Shown in pieces: positions 1 through 8,774 of a DNA stretch of 64,000 bases (the first letter of the stretch is position 1; each line of letters begins with the position of its first letter). A program made the position numbers and the translations under genes. This stretch comes from Maribacter cobaltidurans (GTDB lineage Bacteria; Bacteroidota; Bacteroidia; Flavobacteriales; Flavobacteriaceae): positions 4,393,001 through 4,457,000 of the forward strand of contig NZ_CP022957.1 of the NCBI RefSeq assembly GCF_002269385.1. The letters are read 5' to 3'. Below the pieces are notes generated by a model. The model made no database searches and was not told the origin of the DNA. It was given only the letters and a program-made list of their open reading frames with translations.

Positions 1-1255
1 GATCTTCTTGGATGTACGCATAGTTTTGGGTAACCAAGATATTGTCAGGGGAATGCAAGCCATCTCCTTTTCCTCCTTCTAAATCACCATCAACCACAAC
101 CGTTAATTTGGCATCAGCAGTAGGGTCATTTGGGTCCAGCACTAACTTATATACTCTTCCAAATCCAGTTCCGCGTAGGTTTAAGTCAGGGTTGTCACCT
201 CTAATTCGTCCAGTTGCATTAAAGTAAACCTCTCGCTCGGCACTTGCTGAACCCTTTCTCCAATCTATATCCTCAATTCTCTGGAATCCTATTGCCGAAG
301 AGTCAATTGCTTCTTGGTTCAGTTCGGCCAAGGTCCTTTCAGTAACCTCTACCCACTCTACATCATACTCTATATCTTCTGCCATTCCCATTTCAAATAA
401 TTGTCCGCCAGCACCGGGTGCGGATTCAACAGGATTTTTCCCTCTCAACACATATAGTTTTCCACCATAAAGGTCACCCCTGGAACCAACATACATTCCA
501 AAATGTGCTTGTGGGTAGGTATTATTACTATCATCGTCACCCATAAATACCACGGTTTGGGAAGGATATGCATTTTTTCCGATCACAACGGCATTTTCAG
601 TAGACCATTCCCCCATTGCAGGAAGTCTTTCCGCCTCTACTCTGTCCTCTGCTGCCCTAAAGGGATTTATTTTATAAACACCCTTGGCGTTTCCTCCCCA
701 TTCCCCACCGGAAAGGTACAATGGGCCAAACCCATGTTCTTCAACCGTTACGGAAGAACCGGAACACATGGCGGTAAAAGCAGTGGCCGTTGAATTTACA
801 ATGTAATCCCCTTCCATGGGTTCTAAATTTGAGTTCATTCGGATACGGGCAATCGAATAATCAGCCTCCAAATTGTTGATAAACGCATACGTACCATCTC
901 CATAAGGATATAGAGCGGCACCGTCCATGTAAGACCCGTATACAAAGGTGGAGTCCGTCTCCAGAATATCGGCGGAAGATAAAATCATTTTAAGGTTGGC
1001 GGAACCGGCAAAGGAACCTTTCAATTCAAATACATCGTCCGGAATTACGGAACTGGTCAATGGTACCATCTCAGCTATGTTAAGGTCCTGCCCGTCCTCC
1101 CCATCTTGACCATCTACTCCATCCCTTCCATCAACACCATCAACACCGTCACGGCCGTCCATACCGTCTTCTGGATTACAACTTACGGCGGCAATTCCCA
1201 GCAAGGAAAGAGCACAGACTTTAAACAATAATTTTTTTGATTTTTTCATTTCCAT
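1..1255 (-). CDS. PhoX/DUF839-like lipoprotein with Gly-X-Asp repeats (3' end cut by window)
   Basis: Reading frame open from an ATG at 1255 (or a second in-frame ATG at 1249) to the window edge, 418 codons seen, C-terminus missing. The N-terminus is a lipoprotein signal ending at Cys26, followed at residues 31-57 by nine consecutive Gly-X-Asp triplets (GMD, GRD, GVD and so on), a collagen-like low-complexity stalk. The rest has short beta-propeller-like blades and a HSPDNILV segment near the break that resembles PhoX/DUF839 proteins (calcium-dependent phosphatase or related surface propellers). The family assignment is inference from weak resemblance; the lipoprotein and repeat calls are direct. 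The protein is probably at the cell surface. Confidence 0.55.
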   Translation of the reverse strand, partial: MEMKKSKKLLFKVCALSLLGIAAVSCNPEDGMDGRDGVDGVDGRDGVDGQDGEDGQDLNIAEMVPLTSSVIPDDVFELKGSFAGSANLKMILSSADILETDSTFVYGSYMDGAALYPYGDGTYAFINNLEADYSIARIRMNSNLEPMEGDYIVNSTATAFTAMCSGSSVTVEEHGFGPLYLSGGEWGGNAKGVYKINPFRAAEDRVEAERLPAMGEWSTENAVVIGKNAYPSQTVVFMGDDDSNNTYPQAHFGMYVGSRGDLYGGKLYVLRGKNPVESAPGAGGQLFEMGMAEDIEYDVEWVEVTERTLAELNQEAIDSSAIGFQRIEDIDWRKGSASAEREVYFNATGRIRGDNPDLNLRGTGFGRVYKLVLDPNDPTADAKLTVVVDGDLEGGKGDGLHSPDNILVTQNYAYIQED

Positions 1256-1294
1256 TCTAGTTTTAGGTTACATGAAGCCCAAAACTAAAAACCG

Positions 1295-1311
1295 AACCTT
1301 TTAAAAAGGTT
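1295..1311 (-). terminator. Inverted repeat, possible terminator of the Gfo/Idh/MocA gene
   Basis: AACCTTTT and AAAAGGTT arms (8 bp) with a one-base centre. Read on the minus strand the hairpin is followed by a T-rich run, so it could end the transcript of the oxidoreductase gene at 1447-2583 before the lipoprotein gene starts. It could equally be an operator in the leader of that lipoprotein gene. Confidence 0.35.
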
Positions 1312-1446
1312 GGCTGAAAATTAGTAATCCATTAACTAAACATTACTAAACCGTTATGGTGTAAATTAATAGTGAATTTGAAGTGAACAAATCCTAAATA
1401 AATAGTTAAAAATATTTATAAGTGATTGATTTATAGTGTATTATAA

Positions 1447-2583
1447 TTATGGTACTATTCCCATATTCCCCAAATCAAGCATTTGTTTTTTACCACCTTC
1501 TGCAATAGACCTATAAATGGCTTCTACAATAATCATGTCCCTTTTGCCCATTTCACCGGGCGCTACATTTGGAGTACCCAGAAGAATGTGTTTTGCAAAA
1601 TCGTCCATTTGCAGGGCTTGCTGCCTTTTATGGGGAAAGCTAATAACGTTTCCGTTGGATGTTCTTCCGCTAATGGGCCCATAACTATGGGCAGGTTCCA
1701 GTTCAAACCAGCCTTTACTGCAATGCGATTTTAACCGATTTCCATTGGCATTATGGGAAGTCATCATATGTGCCACTGCACCCGTTGGAAATTCAAACTG
1801 GGCCGTTATGGTCTCATCCGTCTCCTTAAAATATTCTGGTCTTGTACTAAATTCCTGTGCAGATACTGAAGAAGGATTTGAACCACATCCGTATATACTG
1901 GTCTGAATGGAATAAACGCCCATATTCATTAAAGCACCCCCACCGGATAACTTCTTGTTCAAACGCCACTGGTTTGGATTGCCTCGTGAAATATATCCGG
2001 CATCAGAGGATACGAAATGTACATCTCCAAATGTTTTTTCTGCCACGTACTTTTTCACTTCTTTAGTATATGGGTCCGATTGCATTCTATATCCAACCGA
2101 TAATTTTACACCAGCTTCTTTACATGCCTTGATTATAGCGTCGCACTCTTCGACACTTATGGCCATTGGCTTTTCACAAATCACATGTTTTCCAGCCCCA
2201 GCAGCCCTAATACTGAAATCGGCATGCATACTGTTGGGTAGTACCACATATACAATATCAATGGCATCATTCTTGGCTATTGTATCAAAATTTTCATAGT
2301 TGTAAATATTCTTTGAGGGTATATCGTATTTATCCTGCCAAACTTTTTCCTTTTCAGGGGTTCCTGTCACAATACCAGCCAGATAACAGTGCTCAGTATC
2401 CTGTAAAGACGGAGCCAATTGATAGGTACTATAACTGCCCAATCCAACAAGAGCAATTCCAAGTTTCTTTTTATCCTGTTTTGTACTATTTGCACAGGCT
2501 AGACTTGTCCCTCCCAATAAAGCAGTGGCAGTGATCCCTTTCCCCATAGTCGCACTGAAGTCCCTTCTAGAAAATAGTTTCAT
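1447..2583 (-). CDS. Gfo/Idh/MocA family oxidoreductase with twin-arginine signal
   Basis: 378 residues. The N-terminus SRRDFSATMG is a twin-arginine (Tat) signal followed by a hydrophobic stretch and a Cys, so the protein is exported folded with its nucleotide cofactor; the Cys may be lipidated, though the lipobox is not canonical. A Rossmann glycine motif (GLGSYS) lies near residue 47 and the family EKP motif (CEKPMA) near residue 138. Members are NAD(P)-dependent oxidoreductases acting on sugars or related polyols, with glucose-fructose oxidoreductase the best-known exported relative. The substrate cannot be read from sequence. It is transcribed away from the peptidase gene at 2724, which has its own promoter. 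Confidence 0.85.
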   Translation of the reverse strand: MKLFSRRDFSATMGKGITATALLGGTSLACANSTKQDKKKLGIALVGLGSYSTYQLAPSLQDTEHCYLAGIVTGTPEKEKVWQDKYDIPSKNIYNYENFDTIAKNDAIDIVYVVLPNSMHADFSIRAAGAGKHVICEKPMAISVEECDAIIKACKEAGVKLSVGYRMQSDPYTKEVKKYVAEKTFGDVHFVSSDAGYISRGNPNQWRLNKKLSGGGALMNMGVYSIQTSIYGCGSNPSSVSAQEFSTRPEYFKETDETITAQFEFPTGAVAHMMTSHNANGNRLKSHCSKGWFELEPAHSYGPISGRTSNGNVISFPHKRQQALQMDDFAKHILLGTPNVAPGEMGKRDMIIVEAIYRSIAEGGKKQMLDLGNMGIVP

Positions 2584-2723
2584 TTTTAATTAATATTTTA
2601 TGAATTATCCATTTTGATACTCCATTAAATATAGCAAGAATAAAATTGAATAAATTCCATAGCTGCATAAAATGGTATTCCTTAATAAATGGTTATTTTT
2701 AAGCGACTAATTCAAACTAACTT

Positions 2724-4214
2724 ATGAAACATTATTTATACTTATCTGTACTTTTTTTATTCCTCAATTTTCAAATTAACGCACAGGGTAGAAATTTGCC
2801 CATTGATACGGTTGTGACCACACAACACAGTGTTAACATCAATGGAAACGCCATAAACTATACTGCACAAACGGGAACCCAGCCTGTTTGGGATGAACAC
2901 GGTGAACCCATAGCCTCTTTACATTATACTTATTATACTCGGAATAATGTGAAGGACAGGGCATCCAGACCTTTGTTGATATCCTTTAATGGTGGGCCCG
3001 GTTCCGGATCCGTTTGGATGCATTTAGCCTATACAGGCCCCCGAATTTTAAAGATTGATGATGAAGGGTATCCCATACAACCGTACGGAGTTAGTGAAAA
3101 TCCATATTCCGTTTTGGATGTTACTGACGTGGTTTACGTAAATCCGGCCAATACGGGCTACTCAAGAACTATTCCTGAATCCGGCGAAAAAGTGGACCGT
3201 AAAAAATTCTTTGGTATCAATGCCGATATTAAATACTTGGCAGAATGGTTAAATACCTTTGTAACAAGAAATAACAGATGGCGTTCGCCCAAATATCTAA
3301 TTGGTGAAAGTTACGGTGGACCAAGGGTTATGGGACTTTCACTGGAATTGCAGAACGCACAATGGATGTATCTCAATGGGGTGATTTTAGTATCGCCAGC
3401 AGATTATAAAATTATACGAAACGAGGGACCCGTTGCAGAGGCCATCAATTTGCCGTACTATACCGCTGCAGCCTGGCATCACAAGGCCTTACCTCCCCAA
3501 TTACAGAACAAGGATTTGCTTGAGATACTTCCAGAATCGGAAGAGTACACCATAAATACTTTAATACCAGCTTTGGCCAAAGGAGGATTTATTCCGGATA
3601 ATGAAAGAGCCGCTGTTGCTGAAAAAATGTCCTATTATTCCGGTTTGGATGCCAAGGATATCATCGACCAAAACCTATCTGTTCCTACTTCGTTCTTTTG
3701 GAAGAATCTTTTAAAGGAAAGAGGGGGCTACACCGTTGGACGGTTGGATTCCCGTTATATGGGACTGGATAAACAACTTATGGGTATGCGTCCAGACTAT
3801 AATTCCGAACTTACTTCATGGTTGCACAGCTTTACACCGGCCATAAATTACTATCTACAGGAAGAATTAAAGTTCAAGACCGATATAAAATATAATATGT
3901 TCGGTCCTGTTCATCCATGGGACAACTCTGATGAAAATACAAGAGAAAATTTGAGACAGGCCATGGCACAAAATCCATACTTGAACGTTATGGTACAATC
4001 AGGTTATTATGATGGTGCAACCACCTATTTCAATGCTAAATATTTGATGTGGCAAGTGGACCCCAGTGGTAGGATGAAAGACCGTTTTAGTTTTAAAGGT
4101 TATCGTTCCGGTCACATGATGTACCTAAGAAAAGAAGACCTTCAAAAAGCAAATAATGATATACGGGAATTTATCAAAAATACTTTGACAAACGGTGAAA
4201 GTGCCAAATACTAG
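2724..4214 (+). CDS. Peptidase S10 family serine carboxypeptidase-like protein, exported
   Basis: 496 residues with a Sec signal (first about 20 residues, cleavage after INA-Q). Alpha/beta-hydrolase fold of the S10 carboxypeptidase type: oxyanion motif NGGPGSGS near residues 89-96, nucleophile Ser196 in GESYGG, candidate Asp430 in GYYDGAT and His464 in SGHMMY complete the triad. S10 enzymes remove C-terminal residues from peptides at acidic pH; bacterial members are poorly studied. The stop TAG shares bases with the stop codon of the convergent gene at 4211. ATG start preceded by an AT-rich region with no Shine-Dalgarno, normal here. Confidence 0.88.
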   Translation: MKHYLYLSVLFLFLNFQINAQGRNLPIDTVVTTQHSVNINGNAINYTAQTGTQPVWDEHGEPIASLHYTYYTRNNVKDRASRPLLISFNGGPGSGSVWMHLAYTGPRILKIDDEGYPIQPYGVSENPYSVLDVTDVVYVNPANTGYSRTIPESGEKVDRKKFFGINADIKYLAEWLNTFVTRNNRWRSPKYLIGESYGGPRVMGLSLELQNAQWMYLNGVILVSPADYKIIRNEGPVAEAINLPYYTAAAWHHKALPPQLQNKDLLEILPESEEYTINTLIPALAKGGFIPDNERAAVAEKMSYYSGLDAKDIIDQNLSVPTSFFWKNLLKERGGYTVGRLDSRYMGLDKQLMGMRPDYNSELTSWLHSFTPAINYYLQEELKFKTDIKYNMFGPVHPWDNSDENTRENLRQAMAQNPYLNVMVQSGYYDGATTYFNAKYLMWQVDPSGRMKDRFSFKGYRSGHMMYLRKEDLQKANNDIREFIKNTLTNGESAKY

Positions 4215-4669
4215 TATTTTCCGGTAAGAACACCTGACGATATTGCCAAAACGGAAAGCGAGGTATCAAGGGAAAGGTTATTGATTGGTTGTTTATCATG
4301 TTCAAGTTCCAATCCAATAGCATCCCTATAAAGCTGCTCTCGCTTTCTTTTTTTCTTTTGCTTGAAGACATCAATGGTAACGCCAACGGTTACACCACCC
4401 AAAACGGTAGCCAATAAATCTTCATTATCCCATCCACCATATTGGTTTTGATCAATGCCCTCTTTGGCCAAACCTATGAGCAGGCTACCCCCAACCGACC
4501 CCGCAAAGGTCCAAGCACGATTACCATCGGAAATTTGATTGGCCAAGCCCGCTCCTACCATACCAAAAAGGTTACCACCAACAAAGTGCAAAACTTTGTC
4601 TTCACCCAATTGGGAGAATCCTTTAACGGTAAATAAAATCATACAGCAAAAAAGTAGCAGAGTCCTCAT
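4211..4669 (-). CDS. Small exported protein of unknown function
   Basis: About 152 residues from the ATG at 4669, which begins a good Sec signal (MRTLLLFCCMILF, cleavage near GFSQ). An in-frame ATG at 4705 would add 12 residues ahead of the signal and is less likely. After the signal come DKVLHFVGG and two glycine-rich hydrophobic segments, then a basic helix (KQKKKRKR), recalling short YfiM/DUF2279-like membrane-associated proteins, but the match is weak. Its stop codon overlaps the S10 peptidase stop in the palindrome CTAG at 4211-4214. Function not recognised. Confidence 0.7.
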   Translation of the reverse strand: MRTLLLFCCMILFTVKGFSQLGEDKVLHFVGGNLFGMVGAGLANQISDGNRAWTFAGSVGGSLLIGLAKEGIDQNQYGGWDNEDLLATVLGGVTVGVTIDVFKQKKKRKREQLYRDAIGLELEHDKQPINNLSLDTSLSVLAISSGVLTGKY

Positions 4670-4762
4670 ACTCGGCAAATATATAGAAAGCGTTCTTTTG
4701 GTCATGTTTTTTTCTAAAATAACTAAACTATAAAATAGTATATTAGGGCTTTATTATCAATT

Positions 4763-5224
4763 TTGGATATTAAGGCCTTTTTAAGAACAAACACAACAAT
4801 TCATTTGGCGTTGGTTGCTGGAGTGACGGTATTCCTTATCTATTCTTATCTACAATCAGAAGAAATTAATGCAGAAATGGATTCTTCAAATCCATTTTTA
4901 TATTTGGTCCCAATATTTGCAATAGTGGGTTATTTTGGAAGTCAGTTTATATTTAAAAAAATGATTTCTTCAGTAAATAAGGACGTATCCTTGGAAAATA
5001 AATTGAAAACGTACCAAACCGCATCCATTATTAAATATGCATTGTTGGAAGGTCCGGCCTTTTTTGCCATAGTCGCCTACAGTCTTACGGGCAATGCCTT
5101 GCCTTTGGTCATTGCAATCTGTTTGGTTTTATATTTGGCCGTCCAAAGGCCAAATCTTCATAAGTTAATGGATACACTACCCTTGACTTCAGATGAAAAA
5201 AGAAAACTTCAACATAATCAATAA
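4763..5224 (+). CDS. Four-helix membrane protein of unknown function
   Basis: 153 residues with a TTG start at 4763; no ATG is available upstream in frame. Hydrophobic segments near residues 13-31, 45-65, 90-110 and 112-130 suggest four membrane helices with short loops and a charged C-terminal tail. I recognise it only as a type common in flavobacterial genomes without known role. It is first in a three-gene run: the GDSL hydrolase start follows the stop by 7 bases, and the FAD oxidoreductase follows that, so the three are probably co-transcribed. Confidence 0.75.
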   Translation: MDIKAFLRTNTTIHLALVAGVTVFLIYSYLQSEEINAEMDSSNPFLYLVPIFAIVGYFGSQFIFKKMISSVNKDVSLENKLKTYQTASIIKYALLEGPAFFAIVAYSLTGNALPLVIAICLVLYLAVQRPNLHKLMDTLPLTSDEKRKLQHNQ

Positions 5225-5231
5225 TATACAA

Positions 5232-5921
5232 ATGAAAAACATCAAACTTTTATTTATGGGAATTCTCGCCACATTTTTATCCCAACATACCGTTCTTGCC
5301 CAGGATTGGGCCAACCTAAAAATGTTCCAAGATGCAAATGAGGAAGTTGGTTTACCAAAAAAAGGTGAGGATAGGGTCGTCTTTATGGGAAACTCCATTA
5401 CCATAGGGTGGTTGAATTCCAGGCCTGAGTTTTTTGAAGGCAAACCATATATCAACAGAGGAATTAGTGGCCAAACAACGCCACAAATGTTGATTCGTTT
5501 TAGACAGGATGTCATAAACTTAAAGCCAAAGGTCGTGGTAATTCTAGCAGGAACCAATGATATAGCGGGCAACACAGGACCTTCTACTTTGGAAATGATT
5601 ATGGACAACATAAAGGGAATGGCAGAACTGGCCCATGCGAATGACATAAAAGTGGTTCTATCCTCTACATTACCGGCATATGATTATCCTTGGAAACCGG
5701 GTATGGAACCCGCGGACAAAATTGTAGCCTTAAATAAAATGATAAAGGAATATGCCCAAGACAAGGGCCATATTTATCTTGATTATTTTTCCAAAATGGC
5801 CGATGAACGAAATGGACTTCCAAAAAAGTATGCTGAGGATGGAGTCCACCCGACCATTGAAGGTTATGAAATCATGGAGCCACTTGTTGAAAAAGCTATT
5901 GAAAACGCGTTGAAAAAATAA
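5232..5921 (+). CDS. SGNH/GDSL-type esterase or lipase, exported
   Basis: 229 residues from ATG 5232, chosen because it starts a Sec signal (MKNIKLLFMGIL, cleavage near VLAQ); an upstream in-frame ATG at 5193 would put 13 residues before the signal and overlap the preceding gene. Blocks of the SGNH family are in order: block I GNSIT (Ser55), block II Gly in RGISGQ, block III GTND (Asn108), block V DGVHPT (Asp202, His205). The first block is GNS in place of GDS, usual for this subgroup. It would hydrolyse an ester, possibly an acetylated sugar or a platelet-activating-factor-like substrate. The next gene starts 3 bases after the stop. Confidence 0.88.
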   Translation: MKNIKLLFMGILATFLSQHTVLAQDWANLKMFQDANEEVGLPKKGEDRVVFMGNSITIGWLNSRPEFFEGKPYINRGISGQTTPQMLIRFRQDVINLKPKVVVILAGTNDIAGNTGPSTLEMIMDNIKGMAELAHANDIKVVLSSTLPAYDYPWKPGMEPADKIVALNKMIKEYAQDKGHIYLDYFSKMADERNGLPKKYAEDGVHPTIEGYEIMEPLVEKAIENALKK

Positions 5922-5924
5922 AAT

Positions 5925-7631
5925 TTGACCGTAAAAAACAATTTAGGGGATATATCAAACCAAACGTGGGACTCTATTATTATAGGGTCAGGGGCGGGTG
6001 GTCTATCCGCTGCTATATGTCTAGCGAGAGCAGGTCAAAAAGTGCTACTATTGGAGCAGCACGATGTTCCGGGAGGTTGGTGCCATAGCTTTTATTTAAA
6101 CGGTCACCGTTTTACACCCGGTGTTCACTATATAGGGTTGCTAGGAGAAGGAGAATCTACAAGTGACCTATACAAAGGATTGGAAATTGCCAATGATTTA
6201 GTGTTTTTTAGAATGAACCCAGAAGCCTATGAACATGTACATTTGGGTCCGCATCGATTCGATTATCCCGATGATCCCGAGGAATTGGAAAAAAGGCTCA
6301 TTGCAAAATTTCCAGAAGAAAAAAAAGGAATTCAAAAATATCTAAAACTTGTAAGGCTGGCGAGCGAGGAATTATATTCGCTTCCCTATATAAAAGGGTT
6401 TTGGCAAAAGTTGACCTTACCATATAGGACCAGACATTTTGGAAAATATGGTCTGTTTAGCCTGAGAAGGGTTATCAATTGGCATGTAAAGAATCCGCTT
6501 TTAAGAAATATTCTTAACATACAATGTGGAGACCATGGGGTTCAACCCCGCAAAGCTGCATTTATTCTACATGCCGCATTGATGTTTCATTACTTCAAAG
6601 GAGGCTATTATCCCATGGGAGGTGGTGGTGCGCTGGTAAAAGCCATGAACAAAAGGTTTAAATCTTATGGTGGTGTACTTAAAACGTCCACTTCAGTTAA
6701 AAGAATTCTCATCGAAGACGAAAAGGTAAAAAAAGCCATTGGTGTAGAGCTTCAGGACGGAACGCAAATTTTTGGAACCCACGTCGTTTCCAATGCTGAC
6801 GTTGGCATCACCTATAATAGGTTAATCGGACAACAATACCTCAGTCCAAAACTGAGGAAGAAATTGGACAAAACCATCTATTCCTGTACTTCCTTAATGT
6901 TATTCCTTACGGTAGATATGGATGTGAGGAAAGCTGGACTGGATTCTGGCAATATCTGGGTGATGCCGGACAGGGACATGGATGATTATTTTGATGAAGT
7001 AATGAACGGTAATCTTAAGAAGATTAAAGCTTTTGAGGGAATGTTCATTAACTGCACCACCTTAAAGGACCCTACGAGTTTTGATGGAAAAAACCATTGC
7101 CTAGAAGTAATTACTTTCGTAGACTATACCTCTTTTGCACCATTTAAGAATGAAGATAAGCAACGCTCTGAAGCTTATTTGCAATACAAGGAAGAACTGA
7201 CCCAAAAAATGATTTTAAGCCTTGAAAAGGTAATCCCTAATATAGGTGAACATATTGTGCAAAAAGAATTAGGTACGCCCATAACCAATGAATATTATAT
7301 CAATACGACAAATGGGAATGTTTATGGGACTGAAAAAAGCCTGAAGCACATTGGACCTTTCGCCTTCAAGGCAAAAAGTGAAATAGAGAACCTCTTTTTA
7401 TGTGGTGCCAGTATCTTATCACATGGAGTCGCCGGGGCTGGACATTCCGGAGTAAATACGGCTGCTATTATATTGGGAAAAACACCGGACGAACTCAAGG
7501 AACCTCGGGATGGTCAGAAATTAATGATCTTAGAAGCCGAGGACGATCCAAATAACTATCCGGATGATATTCTAAAGAAAATACAACTTCGGCAAAAGAG
7601 AAGATCAAGCAAGGAAAAGCTTCCTATTTAG
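5925..7631 (+). CDS. FAD-dependent oxidoreductase of the phytoene desaturase / carotene isomerase / retinol saturase type
   Basis: 568 residues, TTG start three bases after the previous stop. The N-terminus holds the ADP-binding fold: GSGAGG at residues 21-26, an acidic residue ending the second strand (LLLEQ) and a GGW motif, as in CrtI, CrtISO and all-trans-retinol 13,14-reductase enzymes. The C-terminal HGVAGAGHSG segment is the second FAD-binding motif of the family. It may act on a polyene or other hydrophobic substrate, but no other carotenoid gene lies near, so the substrate is open. No membrane helix or signal peptide. Its stop TAG overlaps the stop of the convergent dioxygenase gene. 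Confidence 0.85.
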   Translation: MTVKNNLGDISNQTWDSIIIGSGAGGLSAAICLARAGQKVLLLEQHDVPGGWCHSFYLNGHRFTPGVHYIGLLGEGESTSDLYKGLEIANDLVFFRMNPEAYEHVHLGPHRFDYPDDPEELEKRLIAKFPEEKKGIQKYLKLVRLASEELYSLPYIKGFWQKLTLPYRTRHFGKYGLFSLRRVINWHVKNPLLRNILNIQCGDHGVQPRKAAFILHAALMFHYFKGGYYPMGGGGALVKAMNKRFKSYGGVLKTSTSVKRILIEDEKVKKAIGVELQDGTQIFGTHVVSNADVGITYNRLIGQQYLSPKLRKKLDKTIYSCTSLMLFLTVDMDVRKAGLDSGNIWVMPDRDMDDYFDEVMNGNLKKIKAFEGMFINCTTLKDPTSFDGKNHCLEVITFVDYTSFAPFKNEDKQRSEAYLQYKEELTQKMILSLEKVIPNIGEHIVQKELGTPITNEYYINTTNGNVYGTEKSLKHIGPFAFKAKSEIENLFLCGASILSHGVAGAGHSGVNTAAIILGKTPDELKEPRDGQKLMILEAEDDPNNYPDDILKKIQLRQKRRSSKEKLPI

Positions 7632-8506
7632 GGGTATAGCAAAGGAAAAAACTTACCCTCCATTTTTTGACCTTTAGGAATGGGCGGAACACCTTTGAGG
7701 AGTTCATCGTTGGTATTACTTACGGTACCATCAGCAAAAACATTTAAAACAAAGGCCCTACGGGGTCTATCGGACCGGTTTTCATACGAGCCATGCACCA
7801 ACAAGGGATGATGGAAGGTGGCGTATCCCGCTTTCAATTCTATAGGTGTCGGATTGAATTCCTTACGCTGTTCTTTTGAAAGATGGTTCAAGAGGCCATT
7901 CATATCGCCGGCCAGCTCGGGGGCGTCCAACAAACCCCATTTGTGGCTTTTGGGAATATAATGTAAGCAACCATTTTCAGTAGTAGCATCATCCAAACCT
8001 GTCCAGCAAGTTAAATGTTGCATGGCAACGGTTCGCGTCCAATAGGAATAATCTTGATGCCACGCCACTACCCCACCGTGTTTTGCCGGTTTATAAAAGA
8101 CTTGATCATGCCAAAAACGAACAGCTTTATTTCCCAATAACTGATATGCGGCCATTATGAATGCCGGATTCCAGAGTACGTCATGAAATCCCTCGGTTAT
8201 TCGCCAATGGCCCAGTGAATGAAACAATATGGAATCCGTATCACTGGATTCATTGCTATGAAATTCATAGAAAAGGGAATGCGCAGGATGCTTGGGGTCC
8301 ATTATTTCATCCAATTCTTTTTGTAATTGCTGAACTTGGTCCTGATCCAAGAGTTTAATCCCAGAAAGGAAGCCGTATTCATTAAAATGTTCTATTTGGT
8401 CTTTGTCCAGCATGTAAGTTTCCCACTCCTCCCTTGTTTGTGGGAGGTGGAACAGATCTGAAATCAATACATGTTCTTCCGCTAAATCTTTAAACCCCAT
8501 GTTCAT
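7628..8506 (-). CDS. Phytanoyl-CoA dioxygenase (PhyH) family protein
   Basis: 292 residues, cytoplasmic. Double-stranded beta-helix Fe(II)/2-oxoglutarate dioxygenase: the facial triad is seen as His150-x-Asp152 in AWHQDY and a distal His238 in LLVHGS, with a downstream Arg in ENRSDRPR that would bind 2-oxoglutarate. Members hydroxylate small molecules such as fatty acyl-CoA, ectoine or halogenated compounds; this one's substrate is unknown. Start is ATG 8506 (a second Met is two codons on). It is convergent with the FAD oxidoreductase and shares the four bases TTAG with its stop. Confidence 0.88.
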   Translation of the reverse strand: MNMGFKDLAEEHVLISDLFHLPQTREEWETYMLDKDQIEHFNEYGFLSGIKLLDQDQVQQLQKELDEIMDPKHPAHSLFYEFHSNESSDTDSILFHSLGHWRITEGFHDVLWNPAFIMAAYQLLGNKAVRFWHDQVFYKPAKHGGVVAWHQDYSYWTRTVAMQHLTCWTGLDDATTENGCLHYIPKSHKWGLLDAPELAGDMNGLLNHLSKEQRKEFNPTPIELKAGYATFHHPLLVHGSYENRSDRPRRAFVLNVFADGTVSNTNDELLKGVPPIPKGQKMEGKFFPLLYP

Positions 8507-8774
8507 TTAATATTTTGTGCCTTGTTTAAAGATACTGAAATCTATTTTCTATATATACAAAAAAACAGGACCTTCGATTTTACGCTAATAACATTCTACA
8601 AAATTGAGTCAACCTCGAATGCCGTTCTGTTAGGAAAATTTATGATGTTAATAGTCACTTTAAGCCAATCATCACAAGAATATTTGGAATAAGGAAAATT
8701 CTAGTCGATTCATCCTGTTGTGATACGCATAAACCCTACTTTTCCTTATTTTTGAGAAATTTAGACTAATAAAC

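Noticed and set aside
503..793. 96-codon plus-strand frame within the first gene
   Set aside because: Lies opposite the minus-strand lipoprotein, whose frame is open over 418 codons with a signal peptide and ordered repeats.
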